From Thiocapsa sp. KS1 (GTDB taxonomy: Bacteria > Pseudomonadota > Gammaproteobacteria > Chromatiales > Chromatiaceae), in contig NZ_LN848257.1 of the NCBI RefSeq assembly GCF_001499735.1, positions 101,244 through 165,243 on the forward strand: 64,000 nt of DNA. The letters are read 5' to 3'. The first letter of the stretch is position 1. Every line of letters begins with the position of its first letter. Of this stretch, positions 1-8,952 are shown piece after piece. The notes below the pieces were generated by a model, which was given only the letters and a program-made list of their open reading frames with translations, made no database searches and was not told where the DNA came from. A program made the position numbers and the translations under genes.

Positions 1-1
1 C

Positions 2-355
2 GAGCCCGAGAGTCCCATGGGGCCCCTGGTGGACGATGCCATCGAGGAGGGCTACGAGGTCGGCGACGACGGGGAGGGACGGCGGCCTTACCACGGCTAT
101 TACTTCAAGATCCTGACTGCACAGGGACCGAGCGCGCCGGGCGGGGCCAAGAGCTATCTCGAAGGCGGCAAGTTGGCGGACGGTTTCGGTCTGCTCGCCT
201 GGCCTGCAAGCTACGGCAATTCCGGGATCATGAGCTTCCAGGTCAACCAGCGCGGCCTGGTCTATCAGGCGGATCTCGGCGAGGACACTGCAGATATCGC
301 CGAGGCCATCGATGCCTACGATCCCGGCCCGGGATGGGAGCCGGTGGTGGATTGA
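2..355 (+). CDS. DUF2950 family protein, C-terminal part (5' truncated)
   Basis: The reading frame is already open at the window edge, so only the last ~117 residues are present and the true start lies upstream. The visible sequence has the DUF2950 signature: a HGYYFKIL stretch, then APGGAKSYL, GFGLLAWPA and YGNSGIMSFQVNQ, followed by a short tail ending in PGPGWEPVVD. DUF2950 proteins are usually exported proteins of unknown function, often beside DUF3300 genes. The partner would lie outside this window. The family call is from remembered motifs; no molecular role can be given. Confidence 0.8.
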   Translation, partial: EPESPMGPLVDDAIEEGYEVGDDGEGRRPYHGYYFKILTAQGPSAPGGAKSYLEGGKLADGFGLLAWPASYGNSGIMSFQVNQRGLVYQADLGEDTADIAEAIDAYDPGPGWEPVVD

Positions 356-457
356 GCGAGCCGACGCCCCTGCGTGTCCGATGCGACACCTCCAAGACAG
401 GTCGAGCGTTATCGGCCCAACACGTTTCGACGGCGTGCGCCGGAGTCGATGGGCCCG

Positions 458-817
458 CTATCGCGATGTCTCATGCGGCGATACGAAGAGCATGAGGTGC
501 CCTTCCGTATCCAGGGTCCAACGTGTCCCGTCGGTCGCAGGGATTCCGGTCTCCAGGCGCCAGCGCTCGGGCAGGGGGCGGGGCAGGGCGAGCATGCCGC
601 CGTCCGGGGTGTCCATCAGGGTGAACTCAAGTCGTCCGTTGATCGGATCCTTGATCTCCACGCGCACGCGCCAGCAGCCGTTCCACTCGCGATAGAAGTC
701 AAACGCCAGCTCGACCGGTCCGACGAGCTCCGTCATCAGGGTACGAATCAGATTGCGGGCGACGTTGACGCGCCGGCGCAGGTCGGTCAAGGGGATCGGA
801 AGCGGTTCCTGCAGCAT
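458..817 (-). CDS. Conserved hypothetical protein, 119 aa
   Basis: I do not recognise this family. The 119-residue product has no signal peptide or membrane segment. It begins with a basic helix-like stretch (DLRRRVNVARNLIRTLM), followed by a probably beta-rich part with alternating aromatic and charged residues (ELAFDFYREWNGCWRVRVEI), suggesting a small cytoplasmic alpha+beta protein. The ATG at 815-817 has only a weak upstream GAG. A longer plus-strand frame overlaps it, but that frame is rich in Arg and Pro as expected for an antisense shadow. It lies downstream of aqpZ on the same strand, with a strong hairpin between them. Confidence 0.6.
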   Translation of the reverse strand: MLQEPLPIPLTDLRRRVNVARNLIRTLMTELVGPVELAFDFYREWNGCWRVRVEIKDPINGRLEFTLMDTPDGGMLALPRPLPERWRLETGIPATDGTRWTLDTEGHLMLFVSPHETSR

Positions 818-967
818 GCTGTGTCTCGGCCTTCGGATGTCGACTCATCCTACAGGCGGGCGTCGGGACCGCAAAGGAGTGTCGATGCCGTTTACGTCGA
901 GATCTTGTCCGGCCGATGCTCCGATCGGCAATTGCTCCGTTCGGCTATGGTTCAGGGGGAATTGCCG

Positions 968-1001
968 GGAGCCGGTCGATCGATTCCGATCGACCGGCTC
1001 C
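968..1001. terminator. Perfect 15-bp hairpin downstream of aqpZ
   Basis: GGAGCCGGTCGATCG (968-982) and its exact reverse complement (987-1001) enclose the four-base loop ATTC. It lies 65 bases past the aqpZ stop and is the obvious 3' end candidate for that transcript. Neither side carries a U-tract, so it is not a textbook intrinsic terminator; it may act with Rho or stabilise the 3' end. The rest of the 818-1065 gap shows no gene. Confidence 0.5.
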
Positions 1002-1065
1002 GTCTGTCGACTCTGTTCTAAGGGGCCTTAGCAACGGAAACAGCGGCCTCGAACCCCTGCACGCG

Positions 1066-1803
1066 TCACGCCGTATGCTTTTGCTCGAACAGGCGATACA
1101 CCACGCCGGCGATCGCCGCGCCGATCAGCGGACCGACCCAGAACAACCAGAGCTGGCTCGCCGCCTGACCTTGCCCGCCCGTGAGCAGCGCCAAAGCGGG
1201 TCCGGTGCTGCGCGCCGGGTTGACCGAGGTGTTGGTGATCGGGATCGAGATCAGATGGATCAGGGTGAGCGCCAGGCCGATGGCCAGACCCGCGTGGGTG
1301 CCGATGCCGCGCTTGTCGGTCGCGCCCAGGATGATGAAGAGGAACATGGCGGTCATGACGACCTCGGTCACCAGGCCTGCGATCATGCCGTAGCCTTGCG
1401 GCGAGAGGCTGTCGTAGCCGTTGACGGCCAGGCTATTGGCGGCCAGGGCAAAGGTCGCCTGACCTTCTTTGTGCAGTCCCATGTCCGAGGCGATGAACAT
1501 AATCAGGAAAGCCGCAGCGATCGCACCCAGCACCTGAGCGATCACATAAACCGGCAGGTCCGCGAAGGGAAAGCGCCCGCCGACGGCCAGGCCGAGCGAG
1601 ACGGCCGGATTCAGATGGCAGCCCGAGATATGGCCGATAGCATAGGCCATGGTCAGCACGGTCAGACCGAACGCGAAGGAAACGCCTAGATAACCGATTC
1701 CGACATCCGGAACACCGGCGGCAAAGACGGCGGCGCCACAGCCGCCGAGGACCAGCCAGAAGGTACCGATCAGCTCGGCGAGCGCGCGTGTCATAAGTGG
1801 CAT
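1066..1803 (-). CDS. aqpZ: Aquaporin Z, water channel
   Basis: Inner-membrane MIP-family channel for passive water flux. With the start used here it has 245 residues, close to the usual length. Both pore motifs are intact: NPA at residues 65-67 (in HLNPAVSLG) and 195-197 (in [11 protein letters not shown]). [17 protein letters not shown] and [19 protein letters not shown] closely follow E. coli AqpZ, and six hydrophobic segments are visible. The start at 1803 is preferred because GGAGGA lies seven bases upstream and the product then begins [16 protein letters not shown] like the family. An in-frame start at 1869 would add 22 unrelated residues. Transcribed alone. Confidence 0.95.
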   Translation of the reverse strand: MPLMTRALAELIGTFWLVLGGCGAAVFAAGVPDVGIGYLGVSFAFGLTVLTMAYAIGHISGCHLNPAVSLGLAVGGRFPFADLPVYVIAQVLGAIAAAFLIMFIASDMGLHKEGQATFALAANSLAVNGYDSLSPQGYGMIAGLVTEVVMTAMFLFIILGATDKRGIGTHAGLAIGLALTLIHLISIPITNTSVNPARSTGPALALLTGGQGQAASQLWLFWVGPLIGAAIAGVVYRLFEQKHTA

Positions 1804-2001
1804 CGAACTATCCTCCAATAAGAAATCATTCAAGGGCCGTGTATCATAGTGGCTGTCGGGGTGGGACACTATCGGTAGTTTTGCGCGCTCGGTTTGCCCT
1901 CGATTTTTTTTATCGCCGGATCAATCGCGACCCATCCCGTATTGCGTCACCGCAAGGTCTCGGGTGGGGGATTCTCCTTCTCTTTAATAGGCTTTACCTC
2001 A

Positions 2002-3333
2002 ATGAATCGAAGTTCCGGACGGGTTTCAGCCCTCTTGGTGTTCGGCCTGGTCTTGGCTGGGTGTGCGACCAAGCCTCGGCAGCTGATGCCGACCCCGGTC
2101 CTTTATCAGGAGCCGAACGGGCAGGTGCTGTTCGACCGGTTGGCCGCCGAGCAGCAGCGCCCCGAGGTGGATCTGCTCTACATTACGAATCGGGCTGCGG
2201 AGGAGGATCCGGAAAGCAGTCTCCCCTATGGGCAGACGCGTCGCAAAGGGATGGTATTCGGCTCGGCTCAAGTGCGCATGGTCCCCGGGATCGACTGGAA
2301 GACCCTGGAGGCTCAGAGTCGGCTTGCCGAGCGAACGCGCGAGGTCGCCCTCGAGCTCGGGGCGGTCGACGAGATGGGCGCCTTCCCGCGCGAGCCGTAT
2401 AAGATTCTCCCGACGCGGCAAGGCAAGCTCGGTCGGGATCCCGGCGAGATGCGCGAGTTTGCCGAGACCAAGGCGGCCTTTCAGGGCGAGATCCAGCGCC
2501 GCTTGGCGAGCTCGCCCAAGAAGGAGGTCATGCTCTATGTACATGGCTTCAACGAGACCTTTGCCACCTCGGCCTTCACGGCGGCGGAGCTGTGCCACTT
2601 CTTCGGCCGCGATCAGGTCTGTAGCTTCTTCACCTGGCCGGCGTCCTCGACCGGGAACTTCCTGATCTCCTATACCACGACCACCGAATCGGCCGAGTAT
2701 GCGGTCGACCATCTCAAGAAAACGCTGCGTATGATCGCGGCCACGCCCGGTGTGGAGCGTATTCAGCTGCTGGCGCACAGCCGGGGCACGGCTGTTTTAC
2801 TCAATGCGCTTCGAGAGTTGATGATCGAGTCGATTGCGGCGGGTCGGGAGCCCGCCGATGTCTATCGCATCGACAACCTCGTCCTTCTTTCGCCCGACAT
2901 CGATGTGGATATCGCCGGCCAGAAGATTACGGGTTTCGTATCGGACCCCGATCTCACGCGGGCTTGGCCGAACGATGCACTTCCGCACCTCTTGAATGGT
3001 CGACTGACGATCTACGCCTCGCCCGACGACCGCGCGCTGTTGGTGTCGCGGATCCTATTCCGCAGTCGCAACCGCGTGGGTCAGCTCCGTCCGGAAGATA
3101 TTGCCCCCGAGATGCAGACCTACTTCGGCAACCTCGGCCGAGTCGATCTAATTACCTTCACGGGTGAGCGTACCGATCTGTTCGGGCACTCCTATTTCAC
3201 GACCAACCCCAAGGTCAGCTCGGATCTCGTGCAGCTGATTCGGTTCGGCAGGAATCCGGACGATCCGGAGCGTAATCTCCTGCGCACCGGACCGGCGACC
3301 TGGGAGTTCAGGGCAGAGGCGGATGTGCGATGA
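2002..3333 (+). CDS. DUF900 alpha/beta hydrolase, lipoprotein
   Basis: 443-residue predicted lipoprotein: MNRSSGRVSALLVFGLVLAGC has a basic start, a hydrophobic core and a LAGC lipobox with acylation at Cys21. The body matches DUF900 hydrolases: VMLYVHGFNETFATSAF (strand plus oxyanion region), the nucleophile elbow LLAHSRGTAVLL with Ser260, an acid candidate in LLSPDIDVD, and a late His in FGHSYFTTNP. Substrate is unknown for the family. The product probably sits in the outer or inner membrane facing the periplasm. The ATG at 2002 is preferred over an upstream in-frame start at 1894 because it gives a clean signal sequence. It converges with tsaD. Confidence 0.85.
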   Translation: MNRSSGRVSALLVFGLVLAGCATKPRQLMPTPVLYQEPNGQVLFDRLAAEQQRPEVDLLYITNRAAEEDPESSLPYGQTRRKGMVFGSAQVRMVPGIDWKTLEAQSRLAERTREVALELGAVDEMGAFPREPYKILPTRQGKLGRDPGEMREFAETKAAFQGEIQRRLASSPKKEVMLYVHGFNETFATSAFTAAELCHFFGRDQVCSFFTWPASSTGNFLISYTTTTESAEYAVDHLKKTLRMIAATPGVERIQLLAHSRGTAVLLNALRELMIESIAAGREPADVYRIDNLVLLSPDIDVDIAGQKITGFVSDPDLTRAWPNDALPHLLNGRLTIYASPDDRALLVSRILFRSRNRVGQLRPEDIAPEMQTYFGNLGRVDLITFTGERTDLFGHSYFTTNPKVSSDLVQLIRFGRNPDDPERNLLRTGPATWEFRAEADVR

Positions 3334-3377
3334 CCTTTTGGCTCGGCGTTTCTTCGTAGAAGGATACGAACGGGTTT

Positions 3378-4421
3378 TTAGGTGGGCGTCAACTCTTCCA
3401 TCGGCCAACGCGCCCTGGGCTTGAAGGCGAGCGGCTCGACATGGCCGGCGCGCAGGCGCTGCCAGCCGGCGTAGGCGATCATGGCGCCGTTGTCGGTGCA
3501 GAGGGAGGGTCTGGGATAGAAGGTCTCGCCGCCCGCGGCAGCGATGGCGGCGTTCATGCACTCGCGCAGTCGGCGGTTGGCGCTGACGCCGCCGGCGAGG
3601 ATCAGGCGTCGATGGCCGGTCTCCTGCAAGGCGCGGCGGCATTTGATCACCAGTGTGTCGACGACGGCCTCCTCGAAGGCGCGGGCGATGTCGGCGCGGG
3701 TCTGAGCCGGCTCGAGCGCCTCGGGAACGGTCTCGCGAACGGTATTGAGTGCGAAGGTCTTGAGTCCGCTGAAGCTGAAGTCGAGCCCCGGCCGGTCGGT
3801 CATGGGGCGCGGGAAGCGGAAACGCTTGGGATCGCCGCGCTCGGCGAGCTTGGCGAGCTCGGGGCCGCCGGGGTAGGGGAGATCGAGGATCTTCGCGGTC
3901 TTGTCGAAGGCCTCGCCGGCGGCATCGTCGAGCGACTCGCCGAGGATGCGGTAGCGGCCCACACCGGTCACGTCGACCAATTGAGTGTGTCCGCCCGAGA
4001 CCAAGAGCGCTACGAAGGGGAAGGCGGGCGCCGGGTCTTCGAGCAGCGGTGCGAGCAAATGCCCCTCCATGTGATGCACGCCGACCGCCGGCACCCCCCA
4101 GGCCCAGGCGAGGCTGCGACCCAAGGCGGCGCCGACCAGGAGCGCGCCGACCAAGCCGGGACCGGCAGTGTAGGCCACACCGTCGATCGATGCGGGATCG
4201 AGCCCCGATTCTTCAAGCACCTGTCGGATCAGCGGCAGTGTCTTGCGCACGTGATCGCGCGAGGCCAGCTCCGGGACGACACCGCCGTACTCGGCATGGA
4301 TCTCGATTTGACTGTAGACGGCTTGAGCAACCAGACCGCGCTCGCCGTCATAGACGGCCACACCGGTCTCGTCGCAGGAGGTCTCGATCCCGAGGACACG
4401 TCTCACGATCCTTTTGGGCAC
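3378..4421 (-). CDS. tsaD: tRNA N6-adenosine threonylcarbamoyltransferase TsaD
   Basis: Transfers threonylcarbamoyl from TC-AMP to A37 of ANN-decoding tRNAs, working with TsaB and TsaE. Visible family marks are [17 protein letters not shown] at the N-terminus, the metal-binding [20 protein letters not shown], a [20 protein letters not shown] stretch and the late [13 protein letters not shown]. The start is uncertain: no ATG suits the family N-terminus. GTG at 4421 ([11 protein letters not shown]) and GTG at 4406 (MRRVLG) are both possible, the latter with AAAGGA close upstream. The GTG at 4421 lies four bases past the toxin stop, so the gene appears to be co-transcribed with the toxin-antitoxin pair. 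Confidence 0.93.
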   Translation of the reverse strand: MPKRIVRRVLGIETSCDETGVAVYDGERGLVAQAVYSQIEIHAEYGGVVPELASRDHVRKTLPLIRQVLEESGLDPASIDGVAYTAGPGLVGALLVGAALGRSLAWAWGVPAVGVHHMEGHLLAPLLEDPAPAFPFVALLVSGGHTQLVDVTGVGRYRILGESLDDAAGEAFDKTAKILDLPYPGGPELAKLAERGDPKRFRFPRPMTDRPGLDFSFSGLKTFALNTVRETVPEALEPAQTRADIARAFEEAVVDTLVIKCRRALQETGHRRLILAGGVSANRRLRECMNAAIAAAGGETFYPRPSLCTDNGAMIAYAGWQRLRAGHVEPLAFKPRARWPMEELTPT

Positions 4422-4425
4422 ATGA

Positions 4426-4752
4426 TCACCGTTCGAGTAAGCGACGACTGAGCAGGCTGAAAAGGTCCCGCCTGCCGTCGGCGATAAGGTAGACATAGAC
4501 AGCGGTATCGATCACCCGATAGACGATGCGGTATGGCTTGAAGAAGACCTCGCGATACTCTCGCAACCCCAAGGCGGCTAGCTCCTTCGGGATGCTGCCG
4601 CGATGCGGGGAGTCGGACAGATCGTCGATCAGAGACTGAATCTGTTCAAGAACGTAGAGGGCTTTTTCGGGGAGGTCGTGCTCGGCGATGTAACCGACGA
4701 TCTGCTCCAAATCACGCTCGGCGTCTGCGGTGAGAACAACACGAAACTCCAT
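4426..4752 (-). CDS. RelE/ParE superfamily toxin
   Basis: 108-residue toxin of the ParE/RelE fold. The pattern is typical: [22 protein letters not shown] (two N-terminal helices), [10 protein letters not shown] in the middle, and [31 protein letters not shown] as the terminal strands with the Arg/Tyr positions seen in this family. ParE-type members poison gyrase and RelE-type members cleave mRNA on the ribosome; sequence alone does not separate them here. The ATG directly follows the antitoxin stop (TAGATG), so translation is likely coupled. The stop is only a few bases before the tsaD start. Confidence 0.88.
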   Translation of the reverse strand: MEFRVVLTADAERDLEQIVGYIAEHDLPEKALYVLEQIQSLIDDLSDSPHRGSIPKELAALGLREYREVFFKPYRIVYRVIDTAVYVYLIADGRRDLFSLLSRRLLER

Positions 4753-5025
4753 CTAAGGAACCAGTTGCTTGCGGAGTCTCTCGAACACCTCGCCTGCCGG
4801 TTTGACCTCCCCTGTGGCGATCTGCTGACTGCCCAAAGCGAGTATCTTCAGCAACGCAACCGTGTCTTGCTGGTCTTCATAGGACTGGATATCCAGGATC
4901 ACGGCCTTGGCTTCGCCGTTTTGAGTGATGATCAGGGGCTCACGATCCTCGCACACGCGACGGATGACTTGGGCGGTTTGCGTCTTGAGATGACTGATCG
5001 GCTTGATCTGGGTTGATGGACGCAT
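4753..5025 (-). CDS. Phd/YefM family antitoxin
   Basis: 90-residue antitoxin. The N-terminal part (MRPSTQIKPISHLKTQTAQVIRRVCEDREPLIITQNGEAKAVIL, residues 1-44) is the Phd/YefM DNA-binding and dimerisation fold with the usual ITQNG..AVIL strand pair. The C-terminal ~40 residues, ending FERLRKQLVP, would wrap the toxin. It is the first gene of the module and should repress it together with the toxin. The type II organisation (antitoxin first, immediate toxin start) supports the call. Confidence 0.88.
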   Translation of the reverse strand: MRPSTQIKPISHLKTQTAQVIRRVCEDREPLIITQNGEAKAVILDIQSYEDQQDTVALLKILALGSQQIATGEVKPAGEVFERLRKQLVP

Positions 5026-5063
5026 GATTCTGATGCCCTTGCCCCGGTGCTAAATAAAGGGCT

Positions 5064-5074
5064 GAGTATAGCTC
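5064..5074 (-). promoter_or_regulatory. Candidate promoter/operator of the toxin-antitoxin operon
   Basis: About 40 bases before the antitoxin ATG the minus strand reads GAGCTATACTC, an imperfect palindrome containing a good -10 box (TATACT). Phd-type antitoxins bind short palindromes over their own -10. No clear -35 was found at 16-18 bases, so this is tentative. Confidence 0.35.
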
Positions 5075-5190
5075 TTTGCTTCTCAGGTGGGAGGCGCAAT
5101 CCGGTCACCGGCAAGCTGGTGCGTTGTTGCCGGCGGTAGCGAGGCGCAACGACGCTGAGATGCCTGTTGTGCTACGGCAGAGTAGGCGGG

Positions 5191-6276
5191 TCAGCGCGCT
5201 GCATCCAACGCGTAAGGGGCCGGGTCCAGGATCGGGGTGCGTCCCAGGACCAGATCGGTCGCGAGTCGTGCAGAGGCGGGGCCGGTGACCAAGCCGTTGC
5301 GGAAATGTCCGGCATTGATAAAGAGGCCATCCACACCCGGATAGGCCCCGATAAAGGGGATGCCGCTCGGCGAGCTGGGTCGAAGCCCCGCCCAGTGGTC
5401 TTCGATGGGCGTTCGTTTGAGAATGGGGAACATCTCGAAGGCGGCACGGTAGAGGGCCTCCTTGACCTCGGCGGTCGTCGTCTTGACGAATCCGGTGTGC
5501 TCGAGTGTGCTTCCGAACAACATGCGTCCGTCGCGCCGCGGAATGAGGTATTGCTCGCGGTGCAGAGTGATATGGTTGATCTGGCCGGGCTTGCCGTAGA
5601 AGAGGATCATCTGGCCGCGCACCGGCGTGATGTCCGGTGCCTGTCCGAGCTGCGCGAGCAGCTTCGCGGTCCAGGCGCCGGTGCAGATGACGACCCGGCG
5701 CGCCTGGATGGTCCCGTCCGGGGTCCGTACCCCGGTCACCTGGCCGCCGTCGACCAGAAGCTCCAAGACCTCCTCGTTTTCGCGCAGCTCGATCCGTTCT
5801 TCGACCGAGCGGCGAACCGCCTTGGCCAAGCGCGGCGTGCGCACCTGTGCGATGCGGGGCAGCAGGAGTCCGCGCGTGAGACCGGGTCCGAGCTGGGGCT
5901 CGATCTCGTGCAGGTGTGCGCTTTCGACCATCTCGATGGGTTGGTCATGGCGCTCGGCCCAAGAGACGGCGACCGAATGCTCTTCCATATCCAGCACCAG
6001 CATCCCGCTCAGGGTCAGCTCGGGATCGATCCCGGTCTCCTGAATCAGCGCTTCGGCAAGCTCCGGATAGGCGTGCTGGCTCCAGGTCGCGAGTGCCGTG
6101 ACCGCGTCCGGATAACGCCAGGGGTAGATCGGCGAGATGATGCCGCCGCCGGCCCAGGATGACTCGCGGCCGGTCTCGCCCATCTCGATCAATGTGACCT
6201 CGGCACCGGACTCGACCAGCGCGCGGGCGGTCAGGAGACCGATGATGCCGCCGCCGACGACGAGGACATCGCTCAT
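5191..6276 (-). CDS. thiO: Glycine oxidase ThiO (FAD-dependent)
   Basis: 361-residue DAO-family flavoenzyme. It oxidises glycine to the imine that supplies the C2-N3 unit of the thiamine thiazole ring. The N-terminal [31 protein letters not shown] is the FAD-binding GxGxxG fold ending in Glu. [17 protein letters not shown] matches the ThiO active-site region, and the C-terminal [18 protein letters not shown] and [14 protein letters not shown] are the expected GLRP and GHFRNG motifs. The stop codon of ispH upstream overlaps the start (6273-6276), so it is the last gene of the operon running from 8735. No other thi gene is in the window. Confidence 0.92.
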   Translation of the reverse strand: MSDVLVVGGGIIGLLTARALVESGAEVTLIEMGETGRESSWAGGGIISPIYPWRYPDAVTALATWSQHAYPELAEALIQETGIDPELTLSGMLVLDMEEHSVAVSWAERHDQPIEMVESAHLHEIEPQLGPGLTRGLLLPRIAQVRTPRLAKAVRRSVEERIELRENEEVLELLVDGGQVTGVRTPDGTIQARRVVICTGAWTAKLLAQLGQAPDITPVRGQMILFYGKPGQINHITLHREQYLIPRRDGRMLFGSTLEHTGFVKTTTAEVKEALYRAAFEMFPILKRTPIEDHWAGLRPSSPSGIPFIGAYPGVDGLFINAGHFRNGLVTGPASARLATDLVLGRTPILDPAPYALDAAR

Positions 6277-7217
6277 GTTGCCGCCCTCTCGCCGAGCTCG
6301 CGCGGCAAGGGGAAGACGATCTGCTCGCGGATGCCGTCCTGCTCCTCGACCCCTGCGACGCCCCAGGCTTTAAGCTGTGCGATGACTTGCTCGACCAGGA
6401 TCTCGGGAGCGGAAGCCCCGGCGGTGAGTCCGACCCGCGGCGAGGCGCTCAGCCACTCTCGGCGGATGTCCTCCGGGCCGTCGATCAGATAGGCGGTGCA
6501 GCCCTGCTTCTCGGCAAGCTCGCGCAGCCGGTTGGAGTTGGAGCTGTTGGCCGAGCCGACCACCAGCAGCAGATCGCAGCGTGCGGCGAGATCCCGAACC
6601 GCGTCCTGTCGGTTCTGGGTCGCGTAGCAGATGTCGCTCTTCTTCGGCCCTTGGATCTCGGGGAAGCGTTCACGCAGTGCGTCGATGATCCCGCTCGTGT
6701 CGTCGACCGAGAGTGTGGTCTGGGTGACGTAGGCGACCCGCGATGGGTCCCTGATCTGGAGCCCGGCGACGTCCGCGACCGACTCGACGAGATGCATGGA
6801 TCCGCCGTCGTTCAGACACTGACCCATGGTGCCCTCGACCTCGGGGTGGCCGGCGTGCCCGATCAGGATCACCTCGATCCCGTTCTTGCAGTGCCGTGTG
6901 ACCTCCAGATGGACCTTTGTCACGAGCGGACAGGTCGCGTCGAAGACGCGCAGGTTTCGCCCTTCCGCCGCGCGCCTGACCTGCTGCGCGACACCGTGGG
7001 CACTGAAGATCAGCGTCGCCCCGTCCGGGACCTCGTCGACCTCCTCGACGAAGACGGCGCCGCGCCGTTTCAGACCGTCGACGACGAAGCGGTTGTGCAC
7101 CACCTCATGCCGGACATAGACGGGCGCGCCGTAGAGCTCGAGCACGCGCTCGACGATCTCGATCGCGCGGTCGACACCGGCGCAGAACCCACGGGGATTG
7201 GCGAGGAGGATATTCAT
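6273..7217 (-). CDS. ispH: 4-hydroxy-3-methylbut-2-enyl diphosphate reductase IspH
   Basis: Last step of the MEP isoprenoid pathway, reducing HMBPP to IPP and DMAPP with a [4Fe-4S] cluster. The 314-residue product has all three cluster cysteines: Cys12 ([16 protein letters not shown]), Cys96 ([11 protein letters not shown]) and Cys197 ([10 protein letters not shown]). The substrate-site [14 protein letters not shown] and the catalytic [11 protein letters not shown] are intact. The start matches the family exactly ([14 protein letters not shown]). It is followed by thiO with a 4-base overlap and preceded by fkpB, the conserved fkpB-ispH order. dxr of the same pathway lies at 57.7 kb. Confidence 0.97.
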   Translation of the reverse strand: MNILLANPRGFCAGVDRAIEIVERVLELYGAPVYVRHEVVHNRFVVDGLKRRGAVFVEEVDEVPDGATLIFSAHGVAQQVRRAAEGRNLRVFDATCPLVTKVHLEVTRHCKNGIEVILIGHAGHPEVEGTMGQCLNDGGSMHLVESVADVAGLQIRDPSRVAYVTQTTLSVDDTSGIIDALRERFPEIQGPKKSDICYATQNRQDAVRDLAARCDLLLVVGSANSSNSNRLRELAEKQGCTAYLIDGPEDIRREWLSASPRVGLTAGASAPEILVEQVIAQLKAWGVAGVEEQDGIREQIVFPLPRELGERAAT

Positions 7218-7250
7218 AGTGTCAAAGAATAGGGGATCGGTCGGGAAAAT

Positions 7251-7742
7251 TCACGCCTCGGGCTCGGGCTTGACCACGGACAAGACGCGGACGCGGATCG
7301 TCAACGAACGCCCGGCGAACGGGTGATTGAAGTCGACCTGCACGCGATCCGCATCCAACGCGCGGATGATCCCGCTGGTCTCGTGACCGCCGGGTGTCTC
7401 GAAGGCGACGACCAGGCCGGGCGCAGGCACGATGTCCGGCGGGAAATCGCGACGCTCCATCCAGTGGATGTTGGAGTCGTCATACGGCGAGAAGAGCTCC
7501 GAGCCATGCGCCACGACATAGGTCTCGCTGCCGGGAGCGAGGCCCAAGAGTGTGGACTCCAGCTCCGCGGTCAGGGTGCCGTCGCCGATGGTGCAGGCGA
7601 TCGGCTCGGCGTCGAAGGTCGAGAGCGCGACGAAGCCGTCCTGAAAGCGGACCTCCAGATGCAGCTCGACGGCGCGACCGGGGGCGAGGAGGGTGGCCGT
7701 CGCGGCGGCGGTCGCGGTCTCGGACGGCTCGGCTGGATTCAT
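7251..7742 (-). CDS. fkpB: FKBP-type peptidyl-prolyl cis-trans isomerase (FkpB/SlpA-like)
   Basis: 163-residue small FKBP of the SlyD/FkpB class. The order ELHLEVRFQDG..STF, IGDGTLTAELESTLLGLAPG, the insert-in-flap SPYDDSNIHWMERRDFPPD, GLVVAFETPGG and VDFNHPFAGRSLTIRVRVLSV matches FkpB. FNHPFAGR..F..RV is the family hallmark. The ATG at 7740-7742 overlaps the stop of the upstream reductase (ATGA), so translation is coupled. A longer in-frame opening reaching 8306 is only the antisense-like shadow inside the reductase gene. It is probably cytoplasmic and precedes ispH, the usual neighbour. Confidence 0.92.
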   Translation of the reverse strand: MNPAEPSETATAAATATLLAPGRAVELHLEVRFQDGFVALSTFDAEPIACTIGDGTLTAELESTLLGLAPGSETYVVAHGSELFSPYDDSNIHWMERRDFPPDIVPAPGLVVAFETPGGHETSGIIRALDADRVQVDFNHPFAGRSLTIRVRVLSVVKPEPEA

Positions 7743-8512
7743 GGAGAGACTCGCGTCTGCTCGGCGGCGATCGCGTGCAGGACCGGCAGGGCCAAACCGC
7801 GCGCCTCGCCGTTGCGAATGGCTCGGGCGAGGCGTGCCGGTGCACTGCGACCCATGCAGGCGTGCTCCGGATCGCCCGCGAAGGCGACGCCGAGCGCATT
7901 GAAGAGCGCATCGCGATCGAACCGGCGCCCGGTCATGGCCTCCTGAAGATCGATTACCTCGTGGCCGACCTGCTCGGCAAAGGCGCGATGCCGCGACCAC
8001 AGGGTCTCGACCGTTCCGCCCGTGCGCAGCCCGGCGATATTGGTCGTCAGGATGAAGAGGTTCTTGAGCACCAGCTCGAAGACGAGCTCCTCGGCGCTGC
8101 TCAGGCGGTGTGTGGGGATCGCCAGGGTCGCCAGCGCATCGGCCAGCAGATCCTCCTGCGGGCCATACACCGGGGAGGGGATGATGACCTTGTGGTCGCG
8201 CCCCGGCTTCTTCTCGAACCAGACCGAAATTACCGTGGGATCGTGGCAGTCGGCCCAGTCGCTCGGCAGCAGCTCGTTCTGGAGCAGGCCGAGACGTCCC
8301 CGCCATTGAGCCGGAACGGTGGCGAGGGTCGCGAACAGGTCGGCCTCGCTGACCGCGATCAACACCAGCTGCGGCTCGGGGAGCTGCGCCGCGGCCGTGG
8401 CCAAGGATGTCCCGCGCAGCACGGGGAAGACGGGATGGCCGAGCTTGAGAAGGCCGCGCGCGAAAACGCCGCCCATCTCGCCGACACCCACGAGCACGAC
8501 AGGATGTTTCAT
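7739..8512 (-). CDS. Ketopantoate-reductase-like NAD(P)-binding protein
   Basis: 257 residues with an N-terminal Rossmann motif (VVLVGVGEMGGVFARGLLKLG) and a helical C-terminal domain containing LVLKNLFILTTNIAGL, resembling the 6-phosphogluconate dehydrogenase/PanE fold. Overall similarity to true PanE is low: the N-terminal domain is short (only ~65 residues before LLQNELLPSDW) and the usual PanE catalytic surroundings are not convincing. Ketopantoate reduction is therefore possible but unproven; panB/panC/panD are 17 kb away. Start at 8512 (MKHPVVLVGVG) is preferred over an in-frame start at 8566, with GGAGG 12 bases upstream. It overlaps fkpB by four bases. Confidence 0.72.
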   Translation of the reverse strand: MKHPVVLVGVGEMGGVFARGLLKLGHPVFPVLRGTSLATAAAQLPEPQLVLIAVSEADLFATLATVPAQWRGRLGLLQNELLPSDWADCHDPTVISVWFEKKPGRDHKVIIPSPVYGPQEDLLADALATLAIPTHRLSSAEELVFELVLKNLFILTTNIAGLRTGGTVETLWSRHRAFAEQVGHEVIDLQEAMTGRRFDRDALFNALGVAFAGDPEHACMGRSAPARLARAIRNGEARGLALPVLHAIAAEQTRVSP

Positions 8513-8597
8513 TGTTCGGGAGAGCCTCCGGCCGCCGGTTTCCGGCCGCCGGCCGCGATCCACCATCGGTGACGCCGCACCGGGCCTGCGCTCGGCA

Positions 8598-8735
8598 TCA
8601 CAGCAGCTCCTGCGTCACGAACAGATAGCCGAGTGCGGTCACCACCACGAAGATCGCGACATAGATGAGCAGGATGCAGACCCCGGGGAGATCGTTGCAG
8701 ACCTTGCTGTATCGACAGAGCTTACATCCTCTCAT
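8598..8735 (-). CDS. 45-residue membrane protein with four N-terminal cysteines
   Basis: A short gene: ATG at 8733-8735, TGA at 8598-8600, and AGGAG four bases before the start. The product starts MRGCKLCRYSKVCNDLPGVC, giving Cys at 4, 7, 13 and 19 (C-x2-C-x5-C-x5-C). It continues with one strong hydrophobic segment (about residues 20-40, ILLIYVAIFVVVTALGYLFV) and ends TQELL. The cysteine arrangement could hold a metal or an iron-sulfur centre at the membrane surface. I do not know a named family. It heads the reductase-fkpB-ispH-thiO run, 85 bases before the next start. Confidence 0.7.
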   Translation of the reverse strand: MRGCKLCRYSKVCNDLPGVCILLIYVAIFVVVTALGYLFVTQELL

Positions 8736-8952
8736 CCTGCTCCTGTTGCCTTGTTTCGGCGAAGCGTCCGCGTGTGGGCGGGCGGATTATCGGGTTTGTC
8801 AATCCTGAGTATCGTCACCCAGATTCGGGTGTCGATCAAGGGACGCCGGCCAATCGACGGGGAGCCGACCCGTCGCGGGTTTTGAGCACGGCTCTCGGCC
8901 GAGTAACATAGCGCAAGACCGGGAAAATGCCGAGCGACGCGCAGAGCCTTAG

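Noticed and set aside
374..1021. 215-residue plus-strand frame over the 119-residue minus-strand gene
   Set aside because: Composition rich in Arg/Ser/Pro with no domain pattern; it runs across the hairpin at 968-1001, while the minus frame looks like a normal folded protein.
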